42,500 nt of DNA. Origin: Chrysomallon squamiferum. Its lineage: Eukaryota; Mollusca; Gastropoda; Neomphalida; Peltospiridae. Both the position numbers and the translations under genes were made by a program. Below are positions 35,303 through 42,500 of this stretch, in pieces (position 1 is the first letter of the stretch; each line of letters begins with the position of its first letter). The notes below the pieces were generated by a model. It was given only the letters and a program-made list of their open reading frames with translations. It searched no databases and was not told the DNA's origin. Where the stretch lies: positions 728,073-770,572 of the forward strand of contig CM022669.1 of NCBI GenBank assembly GCA_012295275.1. The letters run 5' to 3'.

Positions 35303-37160
35303 CACGTTTGTACCTATTTTTGAACTCCAGGGGCGTTGTTTTAAAAGAGCTGGCACTTGGTAATTAAAACAGAGAGGGAAAAGGCCAAAACGAGAGCTCA
35401 GTCAGGTGAGAAACAATGTTTTTGAATGAAATTGTCTTAACGACGAGTATAATAAGCCATTGACTATTCTTATTTTGATAGGGTGTAGTGCAATTAATCT
35501 CTGACAATATTGAATATACATCAAATTTTGATTGTTTAATCTGTCCTCCATGCAGATTCTTATTTTATCGTGGTTCCCCAAATAACCATATCATTATTCA
35601 AACTTATTTAAATATATATTTTATGATTGTATAATATAATATTATCAAGTCACCTGTATATCATAATTAAATAATTAGCGTGAACCTTAACTTGTGTTGT
35701 GATTATTTCTCTAGTAGACAGATAGAATTTTGACTTATATAGATTGCTCTCAACTTGGCTTTTATATTCCTTGTAAGATGGCATTAAAGCACCTTTTTAT
35801 CCAAGATGTTTTATGTGACTGATTTTTAAATAATTGTGTTATTTAACTTTGAATGACACACAACAGCCAATTTTATTTTTATGCTGGAGGATACTTGAAC
35901 AAACATACTAACAAATAAAAGCGTGTACATACATATGTATATACACATACATCCATGTATTAGAATATAAAAATTTACCTTGTTCCTAAAGCCTCCACTA
36001 CTACAAAAATGGAGGTCCACACGTCTCAAATTCTTTATGAATTCCTTTACACTGTTTTCGTGACGCAATAAAATGTGAGAATCAGAGTAAAATAATATGT
36101 ACATTCATACACCATCTTCATCATTCATCATCATAATCATCTTCATCATCATCACCATATTATAATACAGTATGAAAAGGATGCATCCATTATTTCTTTT
36201 TACAAGTGTATGGACACTGCATTTTATTTATTAAAAAAAAAAAAAAAAAAAAAAAAAATAGTAATAAAATAGAATCAGTCAATCAGTCAGTAATAATAAT
36301 AATAATAAAAATGAACATAGATTTTGTAATTAATCATTAATATTATTATTACTCGATGTAAATATATTTATTATTATTGTTATTGTTGTTTTTATTTATT
36401 TATTTATTTATTCAAATCACTTTTATGTTGAATCAGTGTTGGAAATTATGATCACTTTAAAGTTTAAATTAAATTTTAGAGCAGTCTGTGCGTGGTGTAA
36501 TAATTTCTCCTGAAACACTAGTAATTTAGAAACTTTTCTCTTCTCTGAGGCAAATATTTACATTTTAAACGTTAACTCCTTCAGTTTCCAAAAGCTGACA
36601 TATCATTACATGGTTTACTATTTTTAAACTGCGATGTTGAAGACCACAGGATTTTACGTTTATTCCAGAGAAAAAATAGACAAGTTCAACGCATTCTTTC
36701 CAAATGTATGACGTATTCAAAAATTACTAAGTGCAAGATAAATTCACGGAAAATCTGTACGTTAAAAACTGAAGATACCATAGTATAATTAAACATCCTC
36801 ATATTTATTTTGTAAGATTTAAAAACATCATTAGTAACTAATAATAACATCGACGGATAAAAGTAAATGATTAATTTAATAACTGTCTCTTTTTACAAGT
36901 ATTGTACAGATCATACTTTTACGTTTTAGCGAAATACCTTTTTAGAAATATTGTTACATTAGTCAATAAATATAAAATGCATTCGAGGTAATTTACATGC
37001 GATTTTCATAATCATAAAAATGATTTTATAATAAATTTTTGTAATATTACCATTTGTGATTACGTGATATACGAGTTATTTATATCTGGATTTTATGTAC
37101 TTTTAGTAGATACTATATTGTAACGTAGAGCCTCGAGGCACGACAACGATTTAGTTATTA

Positions 37161-37229
<69 letters not shown>

Positions 37230-37615
37230 TTATATATTATTATTTAACAAGCAAGGCAAGAAACTCTTACAAGCAGATTTCATGTTTCCACAACTGTACC
37301 GTAACCAAGTCCCCTCAGCTCGACTCGGAACAAACTGCTTATTCATGTTTGCTTGGAGACAAAACAACTATCAAAGGCTAAGTGCTCCTGTAAAGCTGGA
37401 TGAGTATATTTTGGGATTAAACCGATATTTCAGCATGGTTTATTTTAATGCAAAAGAAAAAAGAAAAAGAAAAGTAACAAACCAGAATATAACAATATAC
37501 ACACGTGTCTTAAAGCTGCAATGTCAGGACTATTTGTAATAGTTGAATACTTACAGTTACATGCGCCCAAATGTTTAGTTTGAATTCGCCTGACAACCAG
37601 TTTTGGTCATATGCA

Positions 37616-37656
<41 letters not shown>
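34546..37656. other. ADAL upstream region and repeat-rich spacer
   Basis: The ADAL promoter presumably lies within about 34.55-35.4 kb; I cannot place the transcription start. Simple repeats: GT at 35145-35187, T40 at 35261-35300, A at 36233-36258, ATT at 37153-37244 and CA at 37617-37656. A palindrome gcctcgaggc sits at about 37131-37140. Frames such as 37282-37539 have no recognisable homology. Confidence 0.4.
35261..35300. repeat. Homopolymer run of 40 T
   Basis: An uninterrupted T tract next to a GT microsatellite. It could be a poly-A tail on the minus strand, but no retroposon body was recognised beside it. Confidence 0.9.
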
Positions 37657-37657
<1 letters not shown>

Positions 37658-37890
37658 TTTGTTGTTGTTTACACTGTCTTTGGGTCCACTCGGCCATTTC
37701 TTGTTCCAGCAAGTGCACCATATGCTACCCTGTGTGTGGGATGCACTCTAATCAAAAATAGTAACCCATCAAGTGGTAACAGCGGGTTTCCTCTCTCAAT
37801 ATAGTGTGGTCCTTAACCATATGCCGACACTATATAACCGTAAAAAAATATGCTGAGTGTGTTATGAAATAAAACATTTCTTTCTTCTTT
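37657..37890 (+). mobile_element. Degenerate molluscan-type SINE
   Basis: The sequence passes through ctttgggtccactcggccat, ttgttccagcaagtgcacca, agcgggtttcctctctcaat, tggtccttaaccatatgccg and tataaccgtaaa, and ends aataaaacatttctttctt. From memory this order of phrases matches the body and 3' end of a SINE family very frequent in gastropod genomes. Relative to that memory this copy has internal gaps after gtgcacca and after gtgggatg. The 5' end abuts a CA microsatellite. The assignment needs a repeat-library search. Confidence 0.7.
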
Positions 37891-38255
37891 TTTCCCCTGT
37901 TTAATGGCTGTGTGTGGGCATGTATATTATTAATTTCTGGGTAATTCGTATATTGCTTAATATCACCTGTGTGTATTATTATTATTTGAAAACATGTTTT
38001 ATAAATGACTTTTTTTTTTTTTTTAGTGTGTGGTCGCCCACATAGTAAACATTTTTTTTTGTTGTGCTTTCAGCTTCGGAAGCGGTATAAATGTCAAATG
38101 CTGTCCACTTTCGTACCGTTCATACGATTTGCATGTCCCCCAAGCACATCGCTTCACCAGTGTGTATGAACAATGTCTTCTAACAAAGGAAGTATTAACT
38201 CTTGATGAACAACTGAACTAAACAATGATCAACATAAAAACACCGCTTGTGGGAC

Positions 38256-38455
38256 AATATGGCGGCCGAAAATAAAACATTATGGGTGTGTGGAAATGGC
38301 ATGCTCTGATTGGTTGAAGTTCCGAAGTGATTGGCACCTGTTGAAACATGACTTTCAGAAAATTTGCGCTGTAACAGATTTGGTCCTTGACAATAGGGCG
38401 TCGTGTAAACGATGACGTTACAACAATTATTTTATATCATTGGTTGATGACGTCA
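38256..38455. promoter_or_regulatory. Cluster of YY1, CCAAT and CRE-like sites, possible promoter
   Basis: AATATGGCGGCC at 38256-38267 is a good YY1 site. Inverted CCAAT boxes (ATTGG) lie at 38309-38313 and 38439-38443, with a weaker one near 38330. TGACGTTA is at 38413-38420 and a perfect CRE, TGACGTCA, at 38448-38455. The segment is less AT-rich than its flanks. An ATG inside the YY1 site opens only a 16-codon frame (MAAENKTLWVC and a short tail). The associated gene is unknown; a minus-strand gene or a non-coding start are both possible. Confidence 0.45.
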
Positions 38456-38469
38456 AATAAGAAGAATAA

Positions 38470-40815
<2,346 letters not shown>

Positions 40816-40823
40816 TGACGTCA
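40816..40823. promoter_or_regulatory. Perfect CRE site
   Basis: TGACGTCA inside gcgtgacgtcacac, in a short CpG-bearing patch (40800-40865). No gene start could be assigned to it. Confidence 0.35.
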
Positions 40824-40877
40824 CACAGGGTTAATGTGGAGCGTGTTCGAGTTGCGTGACAAATACCGAAAAAAATC

Positions 40878-40879
<2 letters not shown>

Positions 40880-40911
<32 letters not shown>
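40880..40911. repeat. Homopolymer run of 32 T
   Basis: Uninterrupted T tract downstream of the CRE patch. Confidence 0.9.
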
Positions 40912-41206
40912 CATTGGCTTCAGCAGTTTTAATTTAAATAATACTTTAACATCAAACTACATTAATTTTCTGTAAGTAAGTGGACACTAACTTTCTATAA
41001 ATAATATTTAACATACTCAAAACCATCTTTTTGTAAATAACAAGTACTGAGACTTTGATTGTTTAGGGGTTTTTTATTTATTTTCTACAACAGTAACAAC
41101 AAATCAACTGGGGCTAATTATTATATATATAATAATAATAATTATCATAAATAAAACGTTTTTTCTTGCCTGTCAATTGAAAAACTCAAAGGATTTCCTC
41201 TTTTGT

Positions 41207-41590
41207 TAGCCGTAGTAGTAGTGGTAATCTTAGTAATAGTCGTCGTCGTCGTGGTAGTAGCAGTGGAAGTAGAACTATTTGTAGCAGTAGTAGTAATAAT
41301 AATAACAATAGTAGGAATAGTATTAGTAGTAGTAATAGTAATAGAATAGTTGTAGTGATAGTAATAGTAATATTATCAATAGTAGTATCATTAATAGTAG
41401 TAGTAATAGAAATAATAGTAGTTGCGGTATTAGTAGTAGTAGTAATAGAATAGTAGTAGTAGTAACAGTATCAATAGTAATATCAGTAGTAGTAACAGAA
41501 GTAGTAGTAATAGTAGTAGTAGTAGTAGAAAAATACTAGCAACAGTTGTAGTAGTAGTGGTAACAGCAGTCGTGGTATTAGTAGTACAGC
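41207..41590. repeat. Imperfect AGT trinucleotide region
   Basis: About 380 bp of gtagtagtaatag-type repeats with GTC and GGT variants. It is similar in kind to the region at 12300-12470. Confidence 0.9.
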
Positions 41591-41922
41591 AGTATAAATA
41601 AATAAATAAATAAATAAAAAGAAGAAAAAAGAAAAAAGACAAAGTAACTAGACATGAATAATGGAATTATTAAGATTAAAATGTATTCATATAAGGGTAT
41701 TCATTCATTCAAAACAATTCCATACACACCGATAGGTTTTCAAGCTGTCATATTTAGTAAATAATAAATTAAAAATAATTAAATCAGTAAAATTAAATAG
41801 AAGAGTGTAGAAAAAAAAATTTAAAATTTAAAAAAATAAAAAAAAAATAGAAGAAAGTAAACGAAATACAATTAAAATTTGTCATTTATTTTGTCTCTCG
41901 ACGCGATTCAACGTGTGCGAGA

Positions 41923-41932
41923 GTCACGTGAC
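41923..41932. promoter_or_regulatory. Palindromic E-box GTCACGTGAC
   Basis: A perfect 10-bp palindrome with a CACGTG core, the extended form bound by MiT/TFE and USF bHLH-zip factors. It sits about 200 bp upstream of a candidate start exon, in a CpG-richer segment (about 41895-42190). The sequence and position support a promoter element; the factor is inference. Confidence 0.45.
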
Positions 41933-42127
41933 CAGCCAGAGGACGGGAAATAAAGTATCAATAAAAGCACTCATTGATTATGACATAATACCCACAGCGA
42001 AATCTACAGAACCGCTGCAACGACGACTGTACAGTATCACGGCAACATCGACGTCGCTGTCGTTTAGCATTATCTCTACTATTCAGGATTTTGTGTGACA
42101 CAAGTCGAGTCGGGTTGTTTCCACTCA

Positions 42128-42189
42128 ATGGCGTGTTCATTATTTGCCATTACTGCACGAAGAGTTCATCTTGACGTGAAGCGTTACTG
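42128..42189 (+). CDS. Candidate first coding exon at the right edge, partial gene
   Basis: ATG at 42128 opens a frame reading MACSLFAITARRVHLDVKRY, ending with two bases of a Trp or Cys codon at a strong GTAAGT donor (42190). The segment is CpG-richer than its surroundings and has an E-box upstream. The peptide has an Arg-Arg pair and no acidic residue in its first fifteen positions, which could be a mitochondrial presequence; that is speculative. The frame remains open upstream of the ATG, so the start is uncertain. The rest of the gene would lie beyond the window. Confidence 0.4.
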
Positions 42190-42500
42190 GTAAGTGTAGC
42201 TGCACTTAGTCCGGGGGAGGGGGGTAGAGATTTCAGCACATTTACAGTGCCATTGTGGCATGTTTTGCTACACATTTTATTTTTAATTATAAATTTTTTT
42301 ATTTTTTTTTTTTAATTTTTAATTTTTTTTTTAATGTGATGATTAATTCGTGATGAGTGTGCTAATGGACACTGTCATACTTTATTAAACGTGGTTTTAA
42401 CAGCAGCTGATGTCTGTACACTGATTAACGTACCTAGTGACTGTAATGCTGATACACTGCACTAAATCACCGATAACAATGTCCTGTCAAATACATCTTA

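Noticed and set aside
37282-37539. 85-residue frame starting MFPQLYRNQVPSARLG
   Set aside because: The composition is acceptable, but I recognise no family and see no splice sites or promoter; it is more likely a chance frame.

Overview
This is a window of an animal nuclear genome. It is AT-rich, full of micro- and minisatellites, and holds two well-resolved spliced genes. A degenerate SINE near the right side (about 37657-37890) resembles, from memory, a SINE 3' region that is very common in gastropod and other molluscan genomes. Together with pogo/Tigger transposons and lophotrochozoan-looking gene structures this suggests a mollusc, perhaps a gastropod. That assignment is inference.

Layout. 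1-16.2 kb holds no confident gene: microsatellites, five minisatellites, a 50-bp-arm inverted repeat, and two weak candidate first coding exons (plus strand at 3919-4015, minus strand at 11866-11940). 16.2-21.0 kb, plus strand, is dynactin subunit 3 (DCTN3, p24) in eight coding exons including a 21-nt microexon; every junction keeps frame and gives 191 residues. 21.0-24.4 kb is the tail-to-tail spacer. 24.5-34.5 kb, minus strand, is ADAL/MAPDA (N6-methyl-AMP deaminase family, adenosine/AMP deaminase superfamily) in eight coding exons giving 358 residues. Its introns carry three TA-flanked non-autonomous pogo/Tigger-like elements and a triplicated splice-donor region. 34.6-42.5 kb is mostly non-coding, with a SINE, a cluster of YY1, CCAAT and CRE-like sites near 38.26-38.46 kb, and a CpG-richer, E-box-bearing segment leading into a candidate first coding exon at the right edge (42128-42189).

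The two genes are convergent and functionally unrelated: one is a structural subunit of the dynein activator dynactin, the other a nucleotide-salvage enzyme. The most notable protein-level observation is that ADAL keeps its zinc ligands and catalytic Glu/His but has Gly in place of the second Asp of the family TDD motif and Thr in place of the Gly of the HxHLNG motif. The most notable DNA-level observations are repeat arrays that multiply splice-site sequences (a 101-bp unit carrying the ADAL exon-2 donor, and a 37-bp unit carrying an acceptor-like sequence). I did not find a clear new multi-gene system.
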